Part shown: piece after piece, positions 1-8,526 of the stretch
How the letters are laid out: the number at the start of each line of letters is the position of its first letter
How positions within the stretch are numbered: position 1 is the stretch's first letter
NCBI GenBank assembly: GCA_022376515.1
Contig: WTXI01000296.1
Location: 1-44,275 of the forward strand
From: Lactifluus volemus
Taxonomy: Eukaryota > Basidiomycota > Agaricomycetes > Russulales > Russulaceae
Length of the DNA: 44,275 bases
Direction: 5' to 3'
The notes under the pieces: generated by a model
What the model saw: the letters and a program-made list of their open reading frames with translations, nothing else
What the model was told of the DNA's origin: nothing
The model's database searches: none
Translations under genes and position numbers: made by a program

Positions 1-515
1 AAGGTGGCTGGAGAGTTCTGGAGGCCGAAGAGCATCACCTTTGGTTGGTACAGGCCAAAGGGAGTCTTAAACGCGGCCTTCCATCGATCCTCAGGGCGAA
101 TCTGGATGTTATGATAGCCCCAACGGATGTCCAGTGCCGTGAAGAGGGTGCGTCCATGCAACGCTTCCAGAATTTGTTCAATGCGAGGGATGGGGTACAC
201 ATCTCGAATCGTCCAACTGTTCACTTCCCTATAGTCCTGGATGGGTCGGAGACTCCCATCTCTTTTCTTTATAAAGAACCAAGGGGTCGACCAAGGAGAG
301 TTGGACTTTTCGATGAATCCCCACTGCTCATTCTCCTTTAAGAACTTCTGGGTCGCTTCCTTCTCCTCCCTCGTGAGGGCATAGACTTTACAATTGATGG
401 AAGCTGGGGCATCCTCCTTCAAGACAATGGCGTGATCCTCTGGTCGCGAAGGTGGGAAACGATGGGATTTTTCTTCGTCAAAGACGTCCGCATAGCCCGG
501 TATTGGGGTGGTAGC
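1..515 (-). pseudogene. pol: Ty3/Gypsy reverse transcriptase (N-terminal part of pol), truncated
   Basis: Translating the minus strand gives a classic Ty3/Gypsy reverse transcriptase. The leader contains YADVFDEEKSHRFPPSRPED. It is followed by NSPWSTPWFFIKKRDGSLRP, the DYREVNSWT block, TALDIRWGYHNI with the first catalytic aspartate, and FKTPFGLYQPKVMLFGLQNS at the window edge. The YxDD box would lie beyond base 1. The segment is out of frame with the protease ORF upstream, with shifts near 560 and 495, so the polyprotein is not readable as it stands. Its role would be copying element RNA into cDNA in the virus-like particle. Confidence 0.9.
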
Positions 516-558
516 ACCTCGTGCTTTTCCCCACTGGCTACCTGCTCTTGGTGCGCCT

Positions 559-1104
559 TTATGGCCATTCCTGGGCCACATTGGTGCGATCAATGCGTGC
601 TGGTTCCTTCTCCCTGTTCTTGTATATCCGACGAGGGCGCTGGAACTTTCTCCACTTGGTTTCGATCCGTACTCCTCCGTTCTGTACTTCTCCCTTGGTC
701 CAATCGATGCGAGGATTGAACTCTGAGAGCCAGGGGTGCCCCAAGAGGACACGATCTTTGCCAAGATTGGTGACATAGAACCGCTGGAGAGTATCCTTGT
801 CCCCCACGACACAGCGAAGAACACAATACTCCGTAAGTGTCCCAGCCTGGTTCTGGGTTCCATCCACATTGTAGACGTAGCGGGGGTGAGGGAGTTTATG
901 AGCGCTGAGTCCCCATCGGCGGACTGTGCGCTGATCAAGGAAGTTTTCCGTGGCTCCACTGTCGACTAAGGCGACATCTGCGACCGTTTTGTGGACATTT
1001 GAAAACGAAATGGGCAAATTCAAAGCATTGGCATTGGCATAGCTAATGTACATTCGTTTCAGTCCTAAGGCTCGTACCCAGGTCGCGCGGCACGAGCTCT
1101 TCAA
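559..1104 (-). pseudogene. pol: Retropepsin-like aspartic protease segment of pol
   Basis: A 181-codon minus-strand frame contains VALVDSGATENFLD, the retropepsin DSG active-site motif (about 955-963). The flap-side sequence DRVLLGHPWLSEFNPRIDW follows, typical of Ty3/Gypsy proteases. The frame begins where gag ends (1101-1104) in the -1 frame and has no ATG; its first codon is an in-frame TTG. It stops at 559 in the linker to reverse transcriptase, where a base change has broken the frame. The enzyme would cleave the Gag-Pol polyprotein. The domain call is firm; an active enzyme from this copy is unlikely. Confidence 0.85.
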
Positions 1105-3045
1105 AAATCCTGGGGCGCAGAGTCGGTGGAGTCAACCATATCCTTGATAAAGCGTTCCTTGTCGTCGTCAGACAACTTCATAAGTCCGTCCATGAGCTGG
1201 TCGCGTGTGATTTCTTTCTTTTCTTCTTCAACAGTCCGCACTGCAGCGGGGCGCTGTGCAGGCTTGCTGCCCTTGTTCTGATTCTTTTTCTTCTCAGGAC
1301 ACATGCGGCTCACATGGCCCTGTCGCCGACAGGTGAAGCAGCGACCTTCCGCCACTAGTTTCTTCTTTTCTTCAGGGGTAGGCCCCCCTGTAGAGATGGC
1401 GTCAACGTCCATGGCGTCAGAGGGTCGGGGTTTCGTGTGCCTGTCCTGCTGGTACCTCCCCAGCGCCGCAGCAAGGCGTTGGCGGAAGTTTTGGCCTGGC
1501 TTGTCTCCAGAGGTGGCTCTGGCTTCGATCCACCTTCCTTGACGCCTCAGGCCGCGTCTTGCCATCCCTTCAGAGTATCGGGTAGGGTGGCCTCAAAATC
1601 AATGATCTTTTCACGGAGGACTCGCTTCAAGCCATCCTTGAATCGAAGGAGGGTCCCTTGCTCATTTGGGCCCCACTTGGCGAGAGCGATTAGTGTATTG
1701 AAATCATTGATGTACGTTTTGAGGTCTTCCCCTTGCATCTGCAGGGTGAGCAGGCGCCCCAGTGCCTCCTCTCTGGCCACAGTGTTCTGAAACTGAGCTT
1801 TGAACGCATTGTCAAAGTCCGTCCAGACCTGTTCGTTGCTTGGGTCAATGGCCAGAGGTGATTTGGGTACTGCCGCCACATTGCTACCCCATTCATCAAG
1901 GGTTGGATGATCCCATCGACCCACTGGTCGACTGCTTTGCCTCGGATCCTTCCCACACAGGTGAGGACCCGCATGTAGGGGCTACTTATGGAGGGGTGAT
2001 CCCGATTCATCTCCCAGAAGACTGTGAAGGCGCGACGGAAGCGTGCGAGGTCGTCACGATCCCCATTGAAGATTTCAGGGATCGTGCCAAAGAGGGCTGA
2101 AGGCTGGTGTGGTTGACCACCTACTGCTTGTCCTCCCGGAGGGGGAGCTCCTCCTCCTCCGCCTCCACCTCCGCCTCCACCTCCGCCTCCGCCTCCACCT
2201 CCGCCACCGCCTCCACTTCCTCCCGGCTGTACCCCAGCCGGAGGTCCTCCTCCAGGTTGCCCAGAGGAGCTGAATCCTGTGATGCCAGCTAGTGCTGTTG
2301 GTGCGGTAATGGCAGTGCTAACCGCAGCTGACCTGATGAATGCACTACCACTGGGCACACTAGGATGAGGTTGTGGAGCGGGAGAGAGAGCGGCTGGAAA
2401 CATGGTGGGATCCACCAACATTCCACTGGTTGGGTCTGTCACCATTGACACACTGACGTCGGAGTATGGTGATTCCATTTGTTTTTGTACTGGGGGCACT
2501 TGCAACGTCGAGGTTGGTTCAAGCTGCTGATGAATTCCAGGGGGAACGCTGGTTAAAGGGGGTTGTGCGGCTTGATAGACCGGTTCAAATAACTGTCCAC
2601 TAGGTGAAAGTGCTTCGGGTCGTTCTGGGGTACTTCCAGATCCTGAGCCTGCCGGTGTTAGGGACAGCGCGTGTACTGGATAGTCTGGGTGCTGTGGATC
2701 ACTTGGTTTCCACCAGCCGAGTTCAAATCGTGTGATGTCGTCGTCTGTGACGTATCTCCCTATCTCTGTCGCGTAGGTCTGCGGTTTATCGAACCACTCG
2801 ACGTGATACCACTTCTGGTTGATAAACTCGATGGGTCCGTGTGGATCTCCTTTGTCAAAAGCCCAATAGGCACTTTGCTTGGGGTTTTCTTGACGTTCTA
2901 TCCAAAAGGCGTGCCCAACTACGTGGTCTGGGAGGTCTGGTGCGTCTCTGGTTTCGACTCTGGTGAGCTTCCCCTTTTCTGAGGTCCAACCAACAGTTAT
3001 GGAAGCCGTTTTGTCGATCAATCGCCCACTCTTCGCAAGAGGAGC
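1101..3045 (-). pseudogene. gag: Gag with zinc knuckle, frameshifted
   Basis: Three minus-strand frames join into one Gag. The first (about 3045 to 1900) has an unusual N-terminal region rich in aromatic residues, a proline/serine-rich linker and a long glycine run. The second (about 1924 to 1547) has the retrotransposon Gag core (VWTDFDNAFKAQFQNTVARE, then a YINDFNTLIALAKWG stretch). The third (about 1565 to 1101) carries one CCHC zinc knuckle, CFTCRRQGHVSRMC at about 1299-1340 (C-x2-C-x4-H-x4-C). Frame breaks lie near 1900 and 1555. No ATG is found between the upstream stop near 3060 and the first recognisable residues, so the true start is unknown. The protein would form the particle and bind element RNA. 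Confidence 0.85.
2148..2223 (-). repeat. Gly-codon trinucleotide repeat within gag
   Basis: On the plus strand this is an imperfect run of CTC, CGC and CAC-type triplets. Read on the minus strand it gives about 25 consecutive glycine codons (GGA/GGC/GGT) between the Pro/Ser-rich linker and a PPPGG segment of Gag. A triplet tract like this is prone to length change, and the plus-strand serine-rich frame here is its shadow. Confidence 0.85.
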
Positions 3046-3817
3046 GGTCTCAGTAGCCTATAAGTTGTTCCCTCTAGCAAGAGGAACGAAAAATTTCTGT
3101 GCACTCTGGCACACACTTTCTCGGCCTGAAAAGAAAGTGGGCAACGGTCTGGTTCGTTCGTGGTACACTTCTTGTGACGAAGAAGTGGAGGGGTAGGAGC
3201 TTCAGCTTATGTCACGGTTCGCAGGGACCGTGGCTCGAAGTGAGCGTCGTTCTGGTTGGCTATTTGCTGTGGCGAGTCGGACAAGACTAGCAACACCAAA
3301 TAGTCGATTCTAGCACGCGCAGGCAAGGTCCTGTGTGGAGTAGACTTGACTGTACGAACTCTGGGTGTCTGTATCGCGCGAGACGGACTAGCGGACCGGC
3401 GCACGCGATGGTCGGAGTTACCGTTCCCAAAAGGGATAGACGGTGGCAGATAGGTTAATAACGATGTGTAGGTTCAACCGCAACACGGGCGCGAGTGCAA
3501 TTGGAGCGCAAGGGATGCTCGCCTTCCAAGGACACTCGTGGGAGGTTGAACTAAGGTTCGAGGGCGGACGCGGTGTGAGAAGTGGGAACTACTTCTCTCA
3601 GCGCGTTCGTATTAGGGTTCAGGCGTCTGGGAGCTAGTTCCAGAGGAAATGGAACAAGTTCACAGATGTCTGATCGTGGCGTGAGGTACCTAGATCAAGG
3701 TACGAAGAGGGGATGAACAAGTAGAGGAGGAAGATGCGATGCGAGTATGAGCAGGAGACAATGAACTGCGATTCTAGACGAAGCTGAAGCTGGGGCTTTA
3801 GCTCGTCTACAGGGCCC

Positions 3818-3824
3818 TATTTAT
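3818..3824 (-). promoter_or_regulatory. TATA-like box of the retrotransposon promoter
   Basis: The minus strand reads GCATAAATAGGG here. It lies about 75 bp downstream of the TGA(C/G)TCA cluster and about 800 bp upstream of the first Gag-like codons, where a U3 TATA box would be expected. Confidence 0.5.
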
Positions 3825-3899
3825 GCATACAGAGGGCCAGCCAACTATCCTACAAAGGTCTCAGTACAGTAGCGAAGTCAAGACTATTGACTAAGGACC

Positions 3900-3998
3900 T
3901 GAGTCAGTTCTGATGACTCAAGAACTGACTCAGTGCGTCTGACTCAAGATCTGAGTCAAGAACGCTGACTCAAGACTTGAGTCATGATCCCTGAGTCA
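3900..3998 (-). promoter_or_regulatory. Array of eight TGA(C/G)TCA heptamers (Gcn4/AP-1-type bZIP sites)
   Basis: Eight exact heptamers occur at 3900-3906, 3914-3920, 3926-3932, 3940-3946, 3952-3958, 3966-3972, 3978-3984 and 3992-3998, so start-to-start spacing is 12-14 bp. TGACTCA is the consensus of Gcn4/CpcA and AP-1-type bZIP factors. The cluster sits just upstream of the element's TATA-like box, so an upstream activating array is the natural reading. Actual binding is inferred. Confidence 0.65.
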
Positions 3999-4255
3999 AG
4001 TACACATCCAAAATGGCGATGCACAGCCCCTAGAAGTCGCACAGAGGGGGCTGGCCAAGGAAAGGGATCCTAGGTCATAACACAAGTCGAAAAATAGACG
4101 GAAAATAGCAAGAAATGGGCCGGGCGGCCCGCATAACCGTAACAAACATCCTAGGCACCCCAAGGACCCGCTGGTGTGGATAACGACCGCTCCCCGTTGG
4201 GGGCGATCGCCCACAGCCGTTTACCTACTATACCATTCCTTTTCTATCCTCGACA

Positions 4256-4600
4256 CCCCTTTTATTTAGTTAGTATATTCCCCGCGCCGAGGACTTAGTC
4301 CCGCGCCCACGTTCACTACGAGCGGCCGCTCTCGAGGCCAAGATCGAGACCATTCCCTTAAACTACTAGTCCCCCCCTTCTTCAATTAGCAATTCCACTA
4401 GTCTATAGAACAATATATAGTAACCAGACGAGACTCCAAAAGAGTCTCGTCCTACTGTTCCCATTCCGCGCGTACGCTTGCCCGCTCCCCCACTTTATTC
4501 CTTGCTCCCGCTGCCACCGCTCGTTCCTCCCGATTTTTGCACACTAGTATAATCTGGTCAGCAGGACAGGTGCGGGAGTATGCCTGACCCAAATTGCACC
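4256..4600. other. Spacer between retrotransposon and F-box array; contains a perfect hairpin
   Basis: No coding signal was seen. The stretch is C-rich with TAG/CTAG motifs. A perfect 10-bp inverted repeat lies at 4427-4436 and 4442-4451 (GACGAGACTC and GAGTCTCGTC) around a 5-nt CAAAA loop. It may include the outer LTR end or an older element remnant. Confidence 0.5.
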
Positions 4601-5254
4601 TCATCCCACGTATTGCATCTTTGTTGGTACCTCCTGCCTTCTACGTTCTTTGAAATTGTCAATGGTGTGGTCGATGCGAGCGCCTGCCACAACTCTTTTC
4701 TATCATCACGACTAGAAGTAGGGGGCACACAGGAGACAATCAGAAGGGGGCCTAGAGAGATAACCTCCGTCTCGCTCTTTCATAACATTAAATACATATC
4801 ATATCCCTGGCTACAGTAAATAATAACACATTCAGTACCACTTGAAATACATCGGGAAAGTTATTAATAAACGTAGCGGAATACGCGAGAGTCCAACCGA
4901 AGGACAGGGGCTGCTCAGTGCTCACCAGCCTGAGAACGGGCGGCGAGAGAGCTGCAGATAGACTGTCACGGGCCCAGTAAGTGTACAGCAAACGTAAATG
5001 GCATAGTAATCGTACAGTATATCACGAAGAAATGACATCAAGTCCAGAAATTATAGTCAGGGAATCCGATGAAACGTGTTCGCTTATAGAACGAAACTCT
5101 CACTGGCACACAGCTAAGTCGATTAAGATAAGCTAATCGAGTTCCTTAGTGTTGTGATATCGAGGTTCTAGCGATCGCCATTAACACGAGAGTTGATCAG
5201 TGTGAATGCTAGTGACATACGAGCAGTTGAATTAAGACGTACTTTGCTCCATGA
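4601..5254 (-). other. 3' flank of the minus-strand F-box-like gene
   Basis: No ORF is supported. Bases from about 5140 to 5254 have a diverged copy at about 7788-7890, downstream of the deleted relic. Both copies share ACACGAGAG, GCTAGTGACA and AAGACGTACT words. This shows that the 3' flank was duplicated with the gene. Confidence 0.5.
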
Positions 5255-6805
5255 TCAAGTCCGTTCCCGCAGCGCGCACAAGTACTCCGAGTCAGGTTTA
5301 TCGACCAATCTCAGGTTCACAGGATGGCCTGCCGCCTGTCGTTCATCGACGAAGGCGGTAAGTACGTCCTGATCACCGTCTCCCAAAGAATATTCAACGT
5401 CCTCAAGGCTCGGCAGGAGCTCCAGCAGTGGCTCTCCGTCGTGAGATAGTAAGGAACGTAACATTTCGCGGACGGGAGCACCTTGCAGACAAATAGTCTT
5501 CGCGTTAATGAACGGCCTAATTAGTTCATGCCACTGGTTTCTGTGGACGTAGTGCGATGATGATGCATAGAGGGGCTTGTAGCTGAGTGTGACCTGCTCG
5601 ACAGCAGCGAGTAGGGGTGAAAGTGTACCGAATATTTGCACCGCAGACGCAACCTGCGATTCCTGGTAGTCGCATACGATTCGCAAGTCCAATGGGGATC
5701 TTGCCCTCCAAGGGTCTGCGGTGACATGAACAGAATACTGTTCAAGAGCGAGCTTGACAGAGCTAAAACTGAGGCTCTCGGATGTTTGCATGAATTGCAA
5801 GAGGGGTGGAACAGTAGAGGAGAGCTGATTAAAAAAATTGACATGAAGGAAGCTGAGGGAAGGGGCGGTGATCCAAGCAACAAGGCCCAAGCAGTAGGTG
5901 CTCGCACCATGGAACACAAACCAGCGTAGGTTGGGAAGTGTGGTCATATCCGGGGACTGGTGGAACTGTCTTTCAACATCGTGATCGGGGATAGGTGATT
6001 TAAATCTAATGGACAGTTTCTCCAGCTGGAGCAAAAGCGAAAGTCGAGTGAGTATATAGCTCGGAGGGAAATAGGTGGATGCCAGGATATCTGAAAGAAC
6101 GAGAGTAACAAGGCCGGCAGTAGTTGTAAGTAAGGGTGACCCAATTGGAAGGGAAGCCGTCGACAGTCTGAGTTGGCGTAGATTTGGGGCTTGAAATGTT
6201 ACAGGAAGGACAACTTCTGTCTGAGAAAAGATATACATGCGCTCCAGAGCAGGGAATTGTCCATCCATAGACGTGACGAACTTCCCCATATTTGAGAGCA
6301 TCCAAAGGTCAACGCGACGCACGCGATCACGGTGCGAAAGTGCGAGCAATAGACCCGATTCATCATCTGCTGGTATCTCCCGATACGTGCGATAATGGAT
6401 GGCGAGTGGCAGAGGTGGTGAATGTGCAAGCATGTCCGCTACGGGTACACCATTGGTGCAGTAGAGATGGAGGTCGAGCTGGGATGGTGATTCAAGAATC
6501 ACATTTCGCCAGAGTCGACAAACGTGTGCCAGTTTGTACCACCAACGTTGATAGCTCCATCTGTAGTTCAATAAGCCATTCTCATTTTCGTATTCGGCCG
6601 GTTCTGCCAACCGATAGAGATGAAATATGTTGAGAAGTACGTCACCATTGAGGATAGGTGAGTGTCGTCTATTGCAGTTGAGCCCTATGAAGTTGCAAGT
6701 TTGTAAACAGATCAGGGACACAAAGATCATGATTTGGAACTGCGTACATCGGCTGAGCCTTCTAATGAGGGGGAGATCGATTATGGTAGAGCGGCAACCA
6801 GGCAT
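5255..6805 (-). CDS. F-box-like leucine-rich protein, copy 1 (inverted relative to the array)
   Basis: Two-exon model: exon 1 6805-6748 (ATG, peptide beginning MPGCRSTIIDLPLIRRL), intron 6747-6685 (63 nt, GTACGC...CATAG, phase 1), exon 2 6684-5255, giving 495 aa. The F-box-like core is DVLLNIFHLYRL, then a spacer, then WWYKLAHVCRLWRNVILESP. It is followed by the family signature NGVPVADMLAHSPPLPL and a leucine-rich body with irregular LRR-like strands (APNLRQLRLSTASLP). The C-terminus is the most diverged of the intact copies (DERQAAGHPVNLRLVD, then an extra tail). The intron has no stop in frame, so retention would give 516 aa. By family, a Skp1-binding SCF substrate adaptor; the target is unknown. 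It is the only intact copy on this strand and sits next to the retrotransposon. Confidence 0.85.
   Translation of the reverse strand: MPGCRSTIIDLPLIRRLSRCTQFQIMIFVSLICLQTCNFIGLNCNRRHSPILNGDVLLNIFHLYRLAEPAEYENENGLLNYRWSYQRWWYKLAHVCRLWRNVILESPSQLDLHLYCTNGVPVADMLAHSPPLPLAIHYRTYREIPADDESGLLLALSHRDRVRRVDLWMLSNMGKFVTSMDGQFPALERMYIFSQTEVVLPVTFQAPNLRQLRLSTASLPIGSPLLTTTAGLVTLVLSDILASTYFPPSYILTRLSLLLQLEKLSIRFKSPIPDHDVERQFHQSPDMTTLPNLRWFVFHGASTYCLGLVAWITAPSLSFLHVNFFNQLSSTVPPLLQFMQTSESLSFSSVKLALEQYSVHVTADPWRARSPLDLRIVCDYQESQVASAVQIFGTLSPLLAAVEQVTLSYKPLYASSSHYVHRNQWHELIRPFINAKTICLQGAPVREMLRSLLSHDGEPLLELLPSLEDVEYSLGDGDQDVLTAFVDERQAAGHPVNLRLVDKPDSEYLCALRERT
6685..6747 (-). other. Intron of copy 1, 63 nt, GTACGC donor
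   Basis: The donor GTACGC and acceptor TTCATAG align with the introns of every other copy. Removing it joins CGA T to GG CTC and restores the family sequence xLNxNRRHSPI. It is a multiple of three and open, so splicing cannot be proved from the frame alone in this copy. Confidence 0.7.
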
Positions 6806-7250
6806 TTTCAGGGAGGTGAGTAATGAGGTGCCAGTGGAGAAGAGCGTACACCAATGTGTAGGCCCTTGGACGACTGATGCCTCATTCCCGTGGCGGTGGC
6901 GGTGTCCTTGGCAAAGGCTGGCGCTGACCGGTACCTATATCCAGAACTGCACCCCTGGCGTCCACGTCATCACCATCGTCACCTCACTATGAGCTACACC
7001 TCCTTTTTCTCACTTTCACATACTCACCTACGTTAGTACAGAATGCTCATAGTGGTTGTGCTTTGCTCAACATGGGCGCTACGTTTTATCCAGAATAGGA
7101 GTGTCGACATTAGCGCCCTCTCTTTTCGTCACCGACGATGTCGTCGAGCATCGTGAACCACATTCCCTTATTCCACACTTTTCGTACACTCACCTACGTT
7201 CATAAGTTACGCGCACGGGTACAACACAGATGGGGCAAGTAAATACCTCA
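6806..7250 (-). promoter_or_regulatory. Upstream region of copy 1 with a duplicated core-promoter module
   Basis: On the minus strand this region resembles the type A upstream module of the plus-strand genes: the AACGTAGGTGAGT word, a GTGAAA run, GAGGTGACGA, and an ATATAGGT word near 6940. The AACGTAGGTGAGT-GTGAAA stretch occurs twice, around 7020 and around 7195. TATA equivalents in both are degenerate, so promoter strength cannot be judged. Confidence 0.5.
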
Positions 7251-7787
7251 CCATAATTATGTCCTTTCAGCGTCTATATGGGCCTGGGGCCGATACGCCG
7301 ATGCTTGATTGCTGACTGTAAGTTGGAATCACTGGGTGAACGAGGCGGCGGAGTGGCCTCAGCTGGTTGCAGAGAAAGTATAATATTTTGGGCAACGGCA
7401 GGCGGAGGGAGATGGCGACGATAAATCAAGAAAGGAAGGGTGGGTGAAAAGCGAGCATAAAGTACGAGTGCCTTAGCTGCAAGTCACAGGATCGCTGCCG
7501 ATCACAAGACTCGGAGTTGATTACTGCAACGGGTTGACTCGGAAGTCGTAAAAGAGGAAATATGACAAACGTAACTGATTGGCATGGCAATCGTCAATAC
7601 ACCACAGGATAAGACTCCCCTCGAATAATGTTGGCCAAGATACTTGTACGTTCAGCACAGTCGCCAAGAAATTCAAATGGAAAGAGAATTATAGTTGAGG
7701 TCCTGGGAGGGAAACTGAAGGCATCTGGTAGTCATAAAGAAGCAAAAAGTGTATACATCCATGTTGATTAGGATATGTATGCTATTT
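7251..7787. other. Spacer, no gene seen
   Basis: AT- and purine-rich DNA without a convincing ORF. The right half (about 7600-7787) shows faint similarity to the 3' flank near 5000-5140, so it is probably diverged flank of the relic at 7890-8165. Confidence 0.4.
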
Positions 7788-7889
7788 GAACTGCTTAGTG
7801 TTGCGATGCCAGTGAACACGAGAGGTGGTGTGAGTATGGGTGCTAGTGACAAATGTTAACTAAAGACGTACTGTCCATTCCTGCAGCGC

Positions 7890-8165
7890 TCACACATGCT
7901 AATGTTTATAGTGCAAGAAGAATACCCGACTCATCTTCTGCAGCTACAGGAACGCCAAAGGTGCAGTAGAGATCGATAAACATGCGCCGGTTTGTACCAC
8001 CAACGTTGGCGAAATCATCCAATTCTCAAGAACGACGTTTATTGCTGCTGAGTCCTAATCTTTACGTTTGTGAATGGATTAGGGACTCAAACATTTGGAA
8101 CTGCGTATTACCATAACGTCGGCCGAGCCTTCTAATGAGGGAAGGATAGATTATGGTTGGGCAGG
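7890..8165 (-). pseudogene. Internally deleted relic of an F-box-like gene (minus strand)
   Basis: The minus strand contains, in correct order, the exon-1 stretch (ACCATAATCTATCC, then CTCATTAGAAGGCTCGGCCG) without its ATG, an intron-like piece, the CGCCAACGTTGGTGGTACAA block, TCTCTACTGCACCTTTGG, and GCAGAAGATGAGTCGGGTAT. Everything between these blocks and after about residue 130 of the family protein is missing. The sequence then runs straight into 3'-flank homology at 7788-7890. This is a family copy collapsed by several internal deletions. Confidence 0.8.
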
Positions 8166-8345
8166 GAGTGGCAAAAGGAGAGTGAAACTAGTTCTACATG
8201 TGAACAGTGACAAAGCGAGTCGCAGGGGAAGGTTCTCTAATTCGGCCCCGGCCGGAGAGTCGGACACCCGGCAATCACCGGCGGTCGGTGACACGGTCAC
8301 GTTGGGTCCCGCACGGGTCGCATTCAGACTTGGCGTTGCGCCTAC
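8166..8345. other. GC-rich stretch between divergent family copies
   Basis: This block sits at the head-to-head junction between the minus-strand relic and the plus-strand pseudogene. It is markedly richer in CGG/CCGG words (GGCCCCGGCCGGAG, CACCGGCGGTCGGTGACACGG) than the surrounding spacer and has no counterpart upstream of other copies. I see no domain in any frame. It could be inserted DNA; its origin is not recognised. Confidence 0.4.
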
Positions 8346-8526
8346 AACATGCATCAGTGGACGCCACTGACACTGGCAACGTGCAATTCTGGATATAGGT
8401 CTGCGCCCACCTTGGCCAAGGACACTGCCACCACCACGGAATGAGGCATCGGTCGCCCAAGGCCTACGCACTGCTGCCAGTGTACACCCTTCAATTGCAT
8501 CCACATCATTACTCACCTCCCTGAAA

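Larger units (their letters stand above)
1..4255 (-). mobile_element. Ty3/Gypsy LTR retrotransposon, 5' part, decayed, truncated by window edge
   Basis: Reading the minus strand from about 4255 down to 1 gives, in order, a promoter-bearing leader/LTR, gag, a retropepsin-type protease and the start of reverse transcriptase. This is the Ty3/Gypsy order. The rest of pol and the 3' LTR lie outside the window. The reading frame changes at about 1900, 1555, 560 and 495, so the copy is probably dead; a further change at 1101-1104 lies at the gag/pol junction and may be a programmed shift. The 5' LTR end could not be fixed. One candidate is TGTCG read from 4255, but no target duplication can be checked. 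Confidence 0.9.
3046..4255 (-). other. Probable 5' LTR and untranslated leader of the Ty3/Gypsy element
   Basis: This non-coding stretch lies directly upstream of gag on the minus strand. It holds a TATA-like box (3818-3824), a dense heptamer array upstream of it (3900-3998) and a 12-bp perfect palindrome (GGGCGATCGCCC at 4201-4212). That arrangement fits U3 followed by R/U5 and a leader. I could not identify a primer-binding site with confidence, and the 3' LTR is not available for comparison, so both boundaries are estimates. Confidence 0.5.

Noticed and set aside
2107..2292. Plus-strand serine/threonine-rich frame
   Set aside because: Antisense shadow of the glycine-codon repeat of gag.
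3600..3660. tRNA primer-binding site candidate near GCTAGTTCCA
   Set aside because: The minus strand has TGGAACTAGC here, but the upstream bases do not fit a tRNA 3' arm and no LTR end with CA directly adjoins it.
5521..5929. Frames on both strands inside copy 1
   Set aside because: Shadow frames of a well-supported family coding exon. The same applies to the shifted frames inside copies 2 to 9.
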